From positions 51,255 through 107,539 of the forward strand of contig CADEDC010000009.1 in the NCBI GenBank assembly GCA_902825985.1: a DNA stretch of 56,285 nucleotides, in the 5' to 3' direction. Below, piece after piece: positions 10,661-19,411 of this stretch (its first letter is position 1; every line of letters starts with the position of its first letter). The DNA is from an uncultured Acidobacteriota bacterium (GTDB taxonomy: Bacteria > Acidobacteriota > Vicinamibacteria > Vicinamibacterales > CAVVIG01). The notes under the pieces were generated by a model, which was not told where the DNA came from, did no database searches, and worked only from the letters and a program-made list of their open reading frames with translations. The position numbers and the translations under genes are program-made.

Positions 10661-12145
10661 ATGGCCAATCGCAACCGGTGGAGCGTACGACTCGTCGTGA
10701 TTTCATGGCTGGCGGTCGCCGGCCTGCTGACCGCCGCCACGGCGTCCGCACAGGCGGTCGACCGTTCGTCGCCGCCGCCTCCCGGTCCGGCGCCGGCACT
10801 GAAGCTGCCGGCGATCCAGAAGCGGCAGCTGTCGAACGGCCTGCCGGTGTGGATTGTCGAGATGCACGAGGTGCCGGTCGCCCAGGTCAACCTCGTGCTG
10901 CTGGGCGGCACCTCGGATGACCCGGCCGGGAAGTTCGGTATCGCCAGCCTCGCCGCCGCGATGCTGACCGAGGGGGCCGGCAGGCGGACGTCGCTCGAAA
11001 TCGCCGACGCCATCGACTTCCTCGGCGCCGACCTCGGCGCCGCGGCCGGCATCGACTCCACGGCGGTGCGGCTGCACGTGCCGGTGGCGCGGCTGTCCGA
11101 GGCGCTGCCGATCATGGCCGACGTCGTGCTGCGCCCGACCTTCCCGCGCGACGAACTCGAGCGGCTGCGCCAGCAGCGGCTCACCGGCCTCATCCAGGCG
11201 CGCGACGACCCGGCGACGATTGCCGCGCTGGCGTTCTCCCGCGTCCTCTTCGGGCCGGCCCACCGCTACGGGACCGCGACCATGGGCAGCGCCGACACGA
11301 TCAAGGCGTTCACCGTGGCCGACGTGCAGGCGTTCTACGCCAGCACCTACCGGCCCGAGCGCGCGACGCTGCTCGTCGTCGGCGACGTGACGCCCGACAC
11401 GGTCGTGCGGCAGCTCGAATCGGCGTTCGGGTCGTGGAAGGCGCCGGGTGGGCCGCCGCCGCGCATCAGCCTGCCGGCGGTGGCGCAGCCGCCGACGCGC
11501 GCCGTCTACTTCGTCGACATGCCGGGGGCGGCGCAATCGCAGATCCGCATCGGCTGGCTCGGCGTGCCGCGCTCGACGCCGGACTATTTCCCGCTCCAGG
11601 TGCTGAACACGATTCTCGGCGGCGCCTTCAGCTCGCGTCTGAACCTGAACCTGCGCGAGAAGCACGGCTACACCTACGGCGCGGCCTCGGCGTTCGACAT
11701 GCGTACGACGGCTGGACCGTTCTACGCCATGGCCGGCGTGCAGACCGACAAGACGAAGGAGTCGCTGCAGGAATTCTTCGTCGAGCTGAACGGCATCCTG
11801 CAGCCGGTGCCGGCCGAAGAGCTGGCGCGCGCCAAGAACTACGTGGCCCTGCGCTTCCCGGGTGGATTCGAAACCACCGGCGACATCTCGCGGCGCCTCG
11901 AGGACGCCCTGACCTATCGGCTGCCCGACGACTACTTCTCGAACTACGTCCAGCGGATCCAGGCGGTCACCGCCGCCGACGTGCAGCGGGTCGCCAGGCA
12001 GTACATCGATCCGGCGAAGCTGGCGGTGGTGGTGGTGGGCGACGTGAAGACGATCGAGGCGGGGGTGCGGTCGCTCAATCTGGGCGCGGCGAAGACGCTC
12101 GCCATCGACGATGTCTTCGGTGCCGCGCCGCAGATGAGCCGTTAG
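10661..12145 (+). CDS. M16 family protein, inactive partner subunit
   Basis: A 494-residue exported protein of the M16 fold. The signal peptide covers about residues 1-31. Where the zinc motif HxxEH should be, the sequence reads LAAAMLTEGAG, so no metal site is present. The C-terminal half retains the R/Y pair motif (SSRLNLNLREKHGYTYG) that contacts substrate in the non-catalytic subunits of bacterial M16 heterodimers. With the preceding gene it therefore looks like an alpha/beta peptidase pair acting in the periplasm. A hairpin at 12151-12168 follows the stop. Confidence 0.9.
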   Translation: MANRNRWSVRLVVISWLAVAGLLTAATASAQAVDRSSPPPPGPAPALKLPAIQKRQLSNGLPVWIVEMHEVPVAQVNLVLLGGTSDDPAGKFGIASLAAAMLTEGAGRRTSLEIADAIDFLGADLGAAAGIDSTAVRLHVPVARLSEALPIMADVVLRPTFPRDELERLRQQRLTGLIQARDDPATIAALAFSRVLFGPAHRYGTATMGSADTIKAFTVADVQAFYASTYRPERATLLVVGDVTPDTVVRQLESAFGSWKAPGGPPPRISLPAVAQPPTRAVYFVDMPGAAQSQIRIGWLGVPRSTPDYFPLQVLNTILGGAFSSRLNLNLREKHGYTYGAASAFDMRTTAGPFYAMAGVQTDKTKESLQEFFVELNGILQPVPAEELARAKNYVALRFPGGFETTGDISRRLEDALTYRLPDDYFSNYVQRIQAVTAADVQRVARQYIDPAKLAVVVVGDVKTIEAGVRSLNLGAAKTLAIDDVFGAAPQMSR

Positions 12146-12150
12146 CCGGA

Positions 12151-12168
12151 CCGGGCCTACAGGCCCGG
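12151..12168. terminator. Convergent hairpin terminator candidate
   Basis: A perfect 8-bp inverted repeat (CCGGGCCT, 2-base loop, AGGCCCGG) lies between the convergent M16 and PilX-like genes and includes the PilX-like stop codon. On the plus strand it is followed by a pyrimidine-rich stretch. It could stop transcription from both sides. Confidence 0.55.
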
Positions 12169-15100
12169 ACGCTTCTCTTCCGAGAAGCCCAGGGTGTCGA
12201 TGTCCCTGAACACCGGCGTGAGCGGCGGCAGGGTGGCGGGATTCAGGAAGTCGGTGTCGAACTGGAAGGCGCGTTCGGCCGGCACCTGGTACACCGCCTG
12301 CTGCGCCCCCTTGAAGATGCCGGTCGCCTGGCGACTGAAGAAGAACGTGACCAGCGATCCGCGGTAGTTGATGCGGTCGGGCGCGGCGCCGTCGCCTTCG
12401 AGGAACCGCAGGAACGAGTGTGCGCCACCATCGGTGCCGAAGGTCGAGCCGGTGCTGACGCTGGACGGGCGCGGGAAGATCGGATTCTTCCCGCCGATGA
12501 TCGCCAGGCGGAAGAAGGTGTTCGCGCCGCGCGGGCGGTTCGTCACGGTCCACGGCGACGACAGGCCGGGGCCGAACGAGTTGTAGTCGTTCCAGCCGGT
12601 GGTCAGCATCGTGACCGCATCGGCGATGACCGAGGCGGCGACGTGCGGATCGGTGTAGCCGGCCGCTTCGGCGTTGTAGTGCCCCTGGAGGTAGACCGGG
12701 TTCTCGCTCACCACCGTGAACCCCGGCGTCGGCAGGTTGCCGCGCGCGCCGTTCACGAGCTTGAGCGCGCGCCGGAAGAAGATCGCGCGGTTGACCTTGG
12801 CCGCCGGCGGCGCGATCTGCGTCGTCGGACGGGCGGCATTGTTCAGCGGCGCCGTGGTCAGCGTCGTGTTGTAGACGCCGTTGTAGCTCGGGAACTGGCC
12901 GTAGACGTTCAGCTGCGTGTCGGCGTTGACGTCTTCGCCGGCGTCGAGCGTGGCGTTCGGCGCGCCGTTCGCATCAGCCGGGTTGATGATGTCCTCCCAG
13001 CCGTATTCGCCGGTTTCCTCGTTCACGGCGTTCCGGTTGTTGCGGCGGTCCGAGAAGTAGACCGAGTAGCCGGCGCCCCCCGCGTTGTTGGAGCCTGGCC
13101 CGGACCCGCCGGCATAGACGCCGGTGCCCTCGAACCACGCCTTCAGATTGGCGACGTCGAGCGCGATGTAGTGCATCACGCCGCCGAGCGTCACGTTGGT
13201 GTGGCCCGGAACCGTGTCGCGATGGTTGCCTTCGCGCGGATCGAACAGCGTGTTCGGCCAGTAGTTGAACGCATCCTGGCTCGACGGATCGGCGCTCGTC
13301 GCGTAGTGGCAGGCGCTCGGGCCGCCGTTGTTGTCGCGCAGCCGCTGGATCCGCAGGATCGCGTTCTGGTGCGTGCCGGCGTTGTTGCAGATCGTCCCGG
13401 CCTGGTTCGGCGCCGAGATGCCGTAGCCGAGAATCTCGTAGGTGACGTCGGTCCAGTTGCCGAGGTTGTCCTGCCGCTCGATCTTGATGAAGCCGCCGAC
13501 CGGGCTCGGCTGCGTTCCGGCGTTCACGTAGGAATGCGTGCTGATCACCGTGTTGCCCGGAATCGTCGACACGAACAGGCAGCGCGACATCTGGTTCGAC
13601 GTCGGCGTCGCCGTCGAGCCGTTGCCGAGGCAGGTGACCTGCTGGTTGCCGGCCCAGAACCAGCTTTCCATCAGCGGCCGCGAGTCCGGGTCGTTGCTGT
13701 CGATGCGGACCTCGGCGCCGATGCCGCCGGTCTCGGTGACCGTGGCCGCGACGCTGCTGATCGCCGTGACGTAGGTGAGGCCGTTGATCGTGCCGCGAAT
13801 CGGCGTGCCGATCGGCAGGATGATCGTGCCGGCGCCGGCCGCCGTCCGGCAGCCGGTGAACTTCCAGACCAGCGGTGCCCCGGTCAGCGTGCCGTCACGT
13901 CCGGCGCAGTTGATGATCCAGTCCACCCCCAGCACCGTCGCGGTGAGCTGCACCGGACGGAACGCCGCCGGCACCGCCGCGGTCAGCGGGATGACGGCAC
14001 CGTTGGCGTTCACGGCCACGTTGGCGGCGGTCACCTGGGCGGTCACGAGGTCGCGCTGCCGGGCGATCGGCGGCTCGCTGCCGCTAATCGGTCCGTAGGT
14101 GGCGGCGCCATCGGTCGGCGGCGTCGTGTTCCAGTTGCCGTCGAGCAGCACCGGCGCACCGGCGCTCACGCCGGGCAGCGTCGTGATGTCGGCGGCGGTA
14201 TCCGACAGCAGGATGCGCAGGCTGGTCTGCACGAACAGCCGCTGGCTGAGCAGAGTGGCGTTCGTCGTCCCCTCGTCCGCCGGTGGACGTCGGATCAGGT
14301 CGGTGTTGGTGCCGCCAATCGTCAGCAGCGGCAGCTGCAGCGCGCGGGCGCCGGTCGTGCCGTTCTTGATGTAGCCGCCGTAGGTCGTCAACGAGATGGT
14401 CGGCCACGAGGTGTTCACCGAGCTGCCGAGCGCCCCGGTGACGCTGCCTTCCGTGTCGGCCAGGGCCCGGTACGAGCCGGGCGCCCGCAGCATGTTGACG
14501 GTGCCGGTGTGACCGGAGTTGACGATCAGGTTGCCGTTCGACAGCGCCTTGCGGACCACCTGGCCGACCGCCGTGACGCGGTCGCGCAGCCACAGCGTGC
14601 TGCCGCCGCCCTGGGCGACGTAGAGGTTGCCGTTGGTGTGCACGCGGCCGCCGAAGTCGAAGTCGTCGGCGGCGTTGAACGCGAGGTCCACCGACGAGAA
14701 CATGCCGAACTGGAACACCGGGATGGCGACGGTGTCGACGCGGCGGGTCAGATGCACCTCGCCGCCGCCCACCGTACGCGCCGTGCTGTCGATGTCGTAG
14801 AACGTCTTCAGCGCGTAGAGGCCGCCGGCGATCGGATTGGTCTGGCTCACCAGCGTGAACTGGGTGCCACGCGGCGTGATCTTCAGGCCGGCCGTTCCGT
14901 CGGCCGCCGTGTAGGAGATGCCGGGAATCGTCGGCGGGGTGTTCGCCAGGTTCTGCAGCGCCGTCGTCGACGGCGCGATTGCCGTCCGGTAGAGGTTGTA
15001 GAGATCGACCGTCATCTTCTCGATGCCGGAATGGGCGGCGTAGAACGCCTGGGTACGGTCACGGTCGATGCCGCGGAACTTCTGGTCGCTCATGACGACG

Positions 15101-15219
15101 GTGGTGAAACCCACCGCGAGCGCGGCCATCAGCATCATGACCAGCATGGTGGCGACCAACGCGATGCCACGGTCGTTACGGGTGCGCATAGAAGCTCGAG
15201 TCATGGGTAAGTTGCTCAC
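12157..15219 (-). CDS. Very large PilX-like type IV pilus minor pilin/assembly protein
   Basis: A 1020-residue protein, far longer than the roughly 200 residues usual for PilX. The N-terminus has the PilX pattern: a basic lead, then GIALVATMLVMMLMAALAVGF (about 18-38), then the FYAAHSGIEKM block (about 60-70). PilX-type proteins share this block with GspK-like tip proteins. The remaining 900 residues look extracellular: Thr/Asn/Gly-rich and beta-type, with Cys pairs and an acidic DANGAPN...DAGEDVNADTQ stretch near residue 760 that resembles a calcium loop. It follows pilW by 11 bases. The start is GTG at 15219; ATG at 15204 is possible. It probably sits at the pilus tip or in a pseudopilus. 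Confidence 0.75.
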   Translation of the reverse strand: MSNLPMTRASMRTRNDRGIALVATMLVMMLMAALAVGFTTVVMSDQKFRGIDRDRTQAFYAAHSGIEKMTVDLYNLYRTAIAPSTTALQNLANTPPTIPGISYTAADGTAGLKITPRGTQFTLVSQTNPIAGGLYALKTFYDIDSTARTVGGGEVHLTRRVDTVAIPVFQFGMFSSVDLAFNAADDFDFGGRVHTNGNLYVAQGGGSTLWLRDRVTAVGQVVRKALSNGNLIVNSGHTGTVNMLRAPGSYRALADTEGSVTGALGSSVNTSWPTISLTTYGGYIKNGTTGARALQLPLLTIGGTNTDLIRRPPADEGTTNATLLSQRLFVQTSLRILLSDTAADITTLPGVSAGAPVLLDGNWNTTPPTDGAATYGPISGSEPPIARQRDLVTAQVTAANVAVNANGAVIPLTAAVPAAFRPVQLTATVLGVDWIINCAGRDGTLTGAPLVWKFTGCRTAAGAGTIILPIGTPIRGTINGLTYVTAISSVAATVTETGGIGAEVRIDSNDPDSRPLMESWFWAGNQQVTCLGNGSTATPTSNQMSRCLFVSTIPGNTVISTHSYVNAGTQPSPVGGFIKIERQDNLGNWTDVTYEILGYGISAPNQAGTICNNAGTHQNAILRIQRLRDNNGGPSACHYATSADPSSQDAFNYWPNTLFDPREGNHRDTVPGHTNVTLGGVMHYIALDVANLKAWFEGTGVYAGGSGPGSNNAGGAGYSVYFSDRRNNRNAVNEETGEYGWEDIINPADANGAPNATLDAGEDVNADTQLNVYGQFPSYNGVYNTTLTTAPLNNAARPTTQIAPPAAKVNRAIFFRRALKLVNGARGNLPTPGFTVVSENPVYLQGHYNAEAAGYTDPHVAASVIADAVTMLTTGWNDYNSFGPGLSSPWTVTNRPRGANTFFRLAIIGGKNPIFPRPSSVSTGSTFGTDGGAHSFLRFLEGDGAAPDRINYRGSLVTFFFSRQATGIFKGAQQAVYQVPAERAFQFDTDFLNPATLPPLTPVFRDIDTLGFSEEKRPGL

Positions 15220-15230
15220 GGCTGCCTGCC

Positions 15231-16346
15231 TTACTGGTAGGTGTCGCGGGCCGCCAGGCCACGCAGACTGACGACGGTCGTGGCGTGATGCCGCAGATAG
15301 TCGCCGTTCAGTGTCGACTTGGATTCCGATCGGACGCCGACGTGCACGTTGACCTTGCGCACCTGCGAGCCGTTCAGCTGCAGGGCGCCGATGGTGTGCG
15401 GCAAACTGGTGATCTGAACCGGGTTGGTATCGCCGTCGAACAGGTCGTAGGTCAGATTCAGATCCTCGACGACGCCGGCCAGCGCCTGCGGCGTGAAGTG
15501 GTTGATGCGGCGCGTCAGGCGCGGGGCGTGGTCGGTCGTCGCATCGTCGACGTAGTAGGTGAGGATGTGCAGGCGGACGACCTGCGTCGCCGAGAAGACG
15601 TTCGCCGGCGACATCCCCGAGGTGTTGCGAATCTGCATGATCGAGCCCTGCAACACGCTGCGCTGGTTGAAGTTGAAGACGTCGTTGGGCTCGAAATAGA
15701 CGGTGTTGCTGGCGATGCGCGTCACCGTCTGGATGGCGCTGCCGAGGCTGTTGGTGAACAGCAGCACGTCACCGACCTTGATGCCGTTCACCGCATCGGT
15801 GATCCAGGTGGTGAACTGACCGGCCGTCAGGCTGCTGCCGTCGGCGGCCAGCGTCGGATACGGCGTGGTGAGGCCGGCGGCCGGCGCCGGGTTCGCGGTC
15901 AGCGGGCTCGTCGAGCCGACCGGAAACGCGACGTACGATGTCGGATCGATCATCAGCATCGTGACGATGTCGGTCTCTTCGCCGTTGAGCGTCGGGCCGA
16001 GCTGGTAGCCCGACACGATCGCCGGCAGCATGGTCTCGGTCGTGTTGTTGAAGTAGAGCTGCGTGTCGGTCGGCGACGGCCGCTTGAGCGCCGTGGCGCC
16101 GGTGCCCGACGGGATCGGGACGCCGCCGATCGGGACGCCGCGCCCGGTCTGCATCAGATCGCGCACCAGCATGTTGGTGCCGGCGCGCAGGTTCTGGTTC
16201 GAGTCCGAGACCAGGGTGGCGGTGTCGTTCAGCGTCAGCGCGTTCTTGAACGTCGACATCGCCACGGCGAGCACGACCAGCGTGATGCTGGTCGCCATCA
16301 TCAGTTCGACCAGGGTGAAACCGTCTTCTCGATGCAGGGTTCGCAT
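15231..16346 (-). CDS. PilW-like minor pilin
   Basis: A 371-residue prepilin. A short basic leader ends in the type III cleavage motif G-FTLVELMMATSI, followed by the hydrophobic helix (about 9-30). The rest is a globular beta-rich domain typical of PilW. An AGGT-type ribosome site lies just before the ATG at 16346, which is 8 bases from the stop of the PilV-like gene. PilW helps nucleate type IV pilus assembly together with FimT/GspH-, PilV- and PilX-type proteins, all encoded here in order. The prepilin peptidase and the motor genes are not in the window. Confidence 0.85.
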   Translation of the reverse strand: MRTLHREDGFTLVELMMATSITLVVLAVAMSTFKNALTLNDTATLVSDSNQNLRAGTNMLVRDLMQTGRGVPIGGVPIPSGTGATALKRPSPTDTQLYFNNTTETMLPAIVSGYQLGPTLNGEETDIVTMLMIDPTSYVAFPVGSTSPLTANPAPAAGLTTPYPTLAADGSSLTAGQFTTWITDAVNGIKVGDVLLFTNSLGSAIQTVTRIASNTVYFEPNDVFNFNQRSVLQGSIMQIRNTSGMSPANVFSATQVVRLHILTYYVDDATTDHAPRLTRRINHFTPQALAGVVEDLNLTYDLFDGDTNPVQITSLPHTIGALQLNGSQVRKVNVHVGVRSESKSTLNGDYLRHHATTVVSLRGLAARDTYQ

Positions 16347-16354
16347 GTGGGACC

Positions 16355-16903
16355 TCAGGACCGATTCGACATGTAGGTGGTCAACGTGAACATCCGCGTC
16401 GACTCGCCGGACTTGAACGACACATCGACGGTGATCGTGCGGAGATCGCTCCGTCCGCTGACGTCGCGGATCGTGATCTTCCGGCTGTAGCCGTCGAGCG
16501 TCGTGATCTTGTCGTCGGTGGTGAGCAGGGTGCCGTCGGGTCCGGGGTAGCGGACCGTCTCGACGGCGCCGTCGTCGGCGGTTCCGACGAGACCGTCGGC
16601 GCCCGGCACTTTCAGCGCACTCGCCGCGTCGAGGAAGATGCCGCCGTCGGCGCCGCTGCCACCGGCGACGTTGCGCAGCTGCGACCAGGTCAGGGCGCCG
16701 GAGTCGCGGGCGCTGAAGACGGTCTCGATGGCTTCCTGGGCCTTCTGCGTCGCCATCAGGTCGCCGGGCGAACTCTTGGTCTTCTCGGCGCCCTGGGTGA
16801 ACAGGGCGGCGGCGCCCATGGCGCCGACGCTGAGCACCGCCAGGGCGATCATCGTTTCGATCAGCGACGTACCGCGCTCGCTGGAACAGGTGTGCTTACG
16901 CAT
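16355..16903 (-). CDS. PilV-like minor pilin
   Basis: A 182-residue prepilin with leader ending ERG-TSLIETMIALAVLSVG, the PilV pattern. The downstream domain has an acidic block (GADGLVGTADDG, PGPDGTLLTTDD) resembling calcium-binding loops. The start at 16903 is set by a GAGG ribosome site 6 bases before it; the open frame extends 11 codons further upstream into the previous gene. It is 2 bases from the stop of the GspH/FimT-like gene and 8 bases before the PilW-like gene, so it is part of one operon. Confidence 0.85.
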   Translation of the reverse strand: MRKHTCSSERGTSLIETMIALAVLSVGAMGAAALFTQGAEKTKSSPGDLMATQKAQEAIETVFSARDSGALTWSQLRNVAGGSGADGGIFLDAASALKVPGADGLVGTADDGAVETVRYPGPDGTLLTTDDKITTLDGYSRKITIRDVSGRSDLRTITVDVSFKSGESTRMFTLTTYMSNRS

Positions 16904-16905
16904 GA

Positions 16906-17475
16906 TTAACCTCTGACCCACGTGCCGCCGCTCCACTTGAAGCCGCGGATGCGGCCGGTGGCGCCGAGAATGGTCACCGCCCGGGTCGTCTTCTCCATCG
17001 TGGGTATCCGCAGGAAGACGGTGCCGTTCACCGGGGCGCCGGCGGCGTCGATCAACGTCCCGTCGGTCGTGAAGAAGGCGCTGGTTTCGCCGGCGAACGA
17101 TACCGGCAGGCTGGCCCCGAACGCGTCCGGCGTATCGGGAACGCCGGGCGACAGCTGGAACTGGGCGCCGCCCTCGATCGGAATCTGCGCCAGCGTCGTC
17201 GTGCCGGTCGGATAGTTCTGCCGGACCAGGGTGATCAGATTGCCGCCGGTGAACGAGATCTGGACGTTGCGACGTTGTGCAATGGCGGTCTCACGGGCGG
17301 TGTTCAGCTGTGAGATGACCGCGCGCATGGCGCCGTCGCCCTTGTAGTAGGCGCGCGCGTCGCCGAACAGGAAGATGGCCATCGAGGAGACGACCCCCAT
17401 GACGCCGACGACCATCAGGAGCTCGATGAGCGAATAACCGTTTTGTAACCGTGAACGCTGAAGAACGCGCTGCAT
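16906..17475 (-). CDS. GspH/FimT-like minor pseudopilin
   Basis: A 189-residue prepilin with leader ending QNG-YSLIELLMVVGVMGVVSSMAI, then a long amphipathic helix (ARAYYKGDGAMRAVISQLNTARETAIAQRR) as in GspH/FimT, and a beta-rich C-terminal domain (residues 80-189). It is the first gene of the minor pilin operon. Two starts are possible: ATG at 17475 and GTG at 17487; neither has a good ribosome site, and I take the ATG. The 145 bases upstream (to 17620) hold no recognisable promoter. Confidence 0.85.
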   Translation of the reverse strand: MQRVLQRSRLQNGYSLIELLMVVGVMGVVSSMAIFLFGDARAYYKGDGAMRAVISQLNTARETAIAQRRNVQISFTGGNLITLVRQNYPTGTTTLAQIPIEGGAQFQLSPGVPDTPDAFGASLPVSFAGETSAFFTTDGTLIDAAGAPVNGTVFLRIPTMEKTTRAVTILGATGRIRGFKWSGGTWVRG

Positions 17476-17620
17476 GCGATGAAGCACAGCAAGCGCGGCG
17501 CCGTTTCCGCCTGGCGGGCTAAACGACTGACGTGCGGCAGGTTCCGGGGATGATGCGCAACGACATGAAGACGGCGCGGTTACGAATCCGTGGCCGCACG
17601 TCTCCGTTCAGCACACGGGC

Positions 17621-19273
17621 TCACGAGCGGCCGCGATCGGGGGACAACACGCTGATCGTGAGGCCCACCACGCACACCACCGCCGCCCCGATCAGGTTGT
17701 GCCACAGGAAGGCAATCGACGTCTGGAAGGCGACGACCAGGACCACTGCCATCCCGGCAATCAGTCCCCAGAAGGCGCCGCGCGCGGTCGCGCGGGTCGT
17801 GAGCATCGCGAGCATGAACACGCCAAGCAGTGAACCGTAGAAGAACGATCCGTAGCGGTTCACCACCTCGATGAGCGAGCCCTGGTTGGAGGCTGACATC
17901 GCGATCACGCAGGCAAACAGGCCCCAGCCGATGGTGGCCAGCTTCGAGACACGCAGGTAGTGCGCGTCGGCGGCGTCGGTGACGAGGTGGCGACGGTAGA
18001 AGTCGATGATCGTGACGCTGGCCAGGGAGCTGAGCTCACCGGCCGCCGTCGACATCGCCGCCGCGAACATCGCCGCGATCATCAGTCCGACCAGCCCGAT
18101 CGGCATGTGCGTCGTGATGAAGGTGGGGAACACATAGTTGACGTCGGAGTACTGCGCATCGCCGCTGGCCGCCTTCACGAGCGTCACCGCCTGCGACCGG
18201 ATCGCCATGACCTCGCGGTCGCGGTCGAGGAAGGCGCCGCGATTGCCCGCTTCGGCCGCAACCCGGCGCGCCGCGACGGCGGCCTGGAAATCGCGTTCGA
18301 GCGCCGCGTACTCCCCGGCCCGCGGGCTGGCGGCCACCGTGCCGTCGTGCACGCGATTGAACAGCATCGGCGGCGGCTGGAACAGATAGAACAGGAACAC
18401 CAGCACCCCGGTCGTCAGGATCAGCAGCTGCAGCGGAATCTTGTAGAAGCCGCTCATCAGCAGCGAGTGCCGCGCCTCGTCCACCGACTTCGCCGTCAGA
18501 TAGCGCTGCACCTGGCTGTGATCGCAGCCGAAATAGGCCAGCATCAGGAACAGCCCGCCGATGAGCCCGTTCCAGAACGTGTAGGTTTCGCGAAGATCGA
18601 AGCGGAAGTCGAGCGCCTGCAGCCGGCCGGTGGCGCCGGCCAGGCTGAGCATCTGCCCGATGCCGATGTCGCGCGGAATGCCCATGTAGAGCACCACCAC
18701 CGCCGCCACGACCCCGAACACGATGATGACCATCTGCTTGACGTCGGTCCATGCCACCGCCTGCACGCCGCCGAACGCGGTGTAGACCACCATCGGCACC
18801 GCCAGCACCAGCACGGTCGTCGGGATGCTCCAGCCGACGATGCTGGAGATGACCACCGACGGCGCCGCGAGGACGACACCGAGGGAGAACGTGCGGCCGA
18901 GCAGGAACAGAATCGCGGCAAGCGTCCGCGTGCGGTTGTCGAAGCGCTGCTCGAGGTACTCGTACGCCGTGTAGACGCCAGCGCGATGGAAGAACGGCAC
19001 GACCGTCAGCGACAGGATGATCATCGCCAGCGGCAGACCGAGATAGAACTGGATGAAGCGGAAGCCGGTCGCATAGGCCTGGCCGGTGGTGCCGACGAGC
19101 GTGATGGCGCTCAACTGCGTCGCCATCACCGACAGCCCGACCGCCCACCAGGGCAACGACCGGCCGGCGAGGAAGTAGCCCTCGACTTCGTTGGTGCGCG
19201 TCGAACGGCGCAACCCGTCCCACACCATCCACGCCAGGTAGAGGACGACGATGACCCAGTCTATCGGATGCAT
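17621..19273 (-). CDS. Sodium/solute symporter family transporter
   Basis: A 550-residue integral membrane protein of the SSS family, with about 13 hydrophobic segments. Typical blocks are the N-terminal GYFLAGRSLPWWAVGLSVMATQLSAITLVG (substrate and sodium site region) and FGGVQAVAWTDVKQM near residue 170. A soluble loop with many Ala/Arg residues lies around 310-370. The substrate cannot be read from the sequence. It lies downstream of argH and of a 30-residue membrane ORF on the same strand, which suggests import of an amino acid or other organic acid, but this is inference. Confidence 0.88.
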   Translation of the reverse strand: MHPIDWVIVVLYLAWMVWDGLRRSTRTNEVEGYFLAGRSLPWWAVGLSVMATQLSAITLVGTTGQAYATGFRFIQFYLGLPLAMIILSLTVVPFFHRAGVYTAYEYLEQRFDNRTRTLAAILFLLGRTFSLGVVLAAPSVVISSIVGWSIPTTVLVLAVPMVVYTAFGGVQAVAWTDVKQMVIIVFGVVAAVVVLYMGIPRDIGIGQMLSLAGATGRLQALDFRFDLRETYTFWNGLIGGLFLMLAYFGCDHSQVQRYLTAKSVDEARHSLLMSGFYKIPLQLLILTTGVLVFLFYLFQPPPMLFNRVHDGTVAASPRAGEYAALERDFQAAVAARRVAAEAGNRGAFLDRDREVMAIRSQAVTLVKAASGDAQYSDVNYVFPTFITTHMPIGLVGLMIAAMFAAAMSTAAGELSSLASVTIIDFYRRHLVTDAADAHYLRVSKLATIGWGLFACVIAMSASNQGSLIEVVNRYGSFFYGSLLGVFMLAMLTTRATARGAFWGLIAGMAVVLVVAFQTSIAFLWHNLIGAAVVCVVGLTISVLSPDRGRS

Positions 19274-19313
19274 GAGCAGCGGGGTGTGCGGCGGGCGCCG
19301 GCGCGACGCGTCA

Positions 19314-19406
19314 TCACGAGTAGGTGCGTCCGAACCACCAGAGCGCGACGACGATGGCCGCCTCCAGCAGCATGATCTTCACGTAGGTGCCGGTGAGGTT
19401 CTCCAT
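19314..19406 (-). CDS. Small single-helix membrane protein (30 aa)
   Basis: A 30-codon ORF between argH and the symporter gene, starting 5 bases after the argH stop and ending 40 bases before the symporter start. The product has a polar N-terminus (MENLTGTYVK), one hydrophobic helix (IMLLEAAIVVALWWF) and a short basic tail (GRTYS), a plausible topology for a small transporter accessory protein. There is no clear ribosome site, and it could be read by coupling from argH. I do not recognise a family. It is supported by position, reading frame and helix only. Confidence 0.5.
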   Translation of the reverse strand: MENLTGTYVKIMLLEAAIVVALWWFGRTYS

Positions 19407-19411
19407 GGCCA

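Noticed and set aside
11434-15210. A plus-strand open frame of 1258 codons across the second M16 gene and the PilX-like gene.
   Set aside because: It is a shadow of GC-rich coding: its product is Arg/Ala/Gly-rich without domains, while the real genes in the other frames have clear family motifs.
18036-19232. A second long minus-strand frame overlapping the symporter gene.
   Set aside because: It gives a His/Arg-rich product without helices; the main frame has SSS family motifs.
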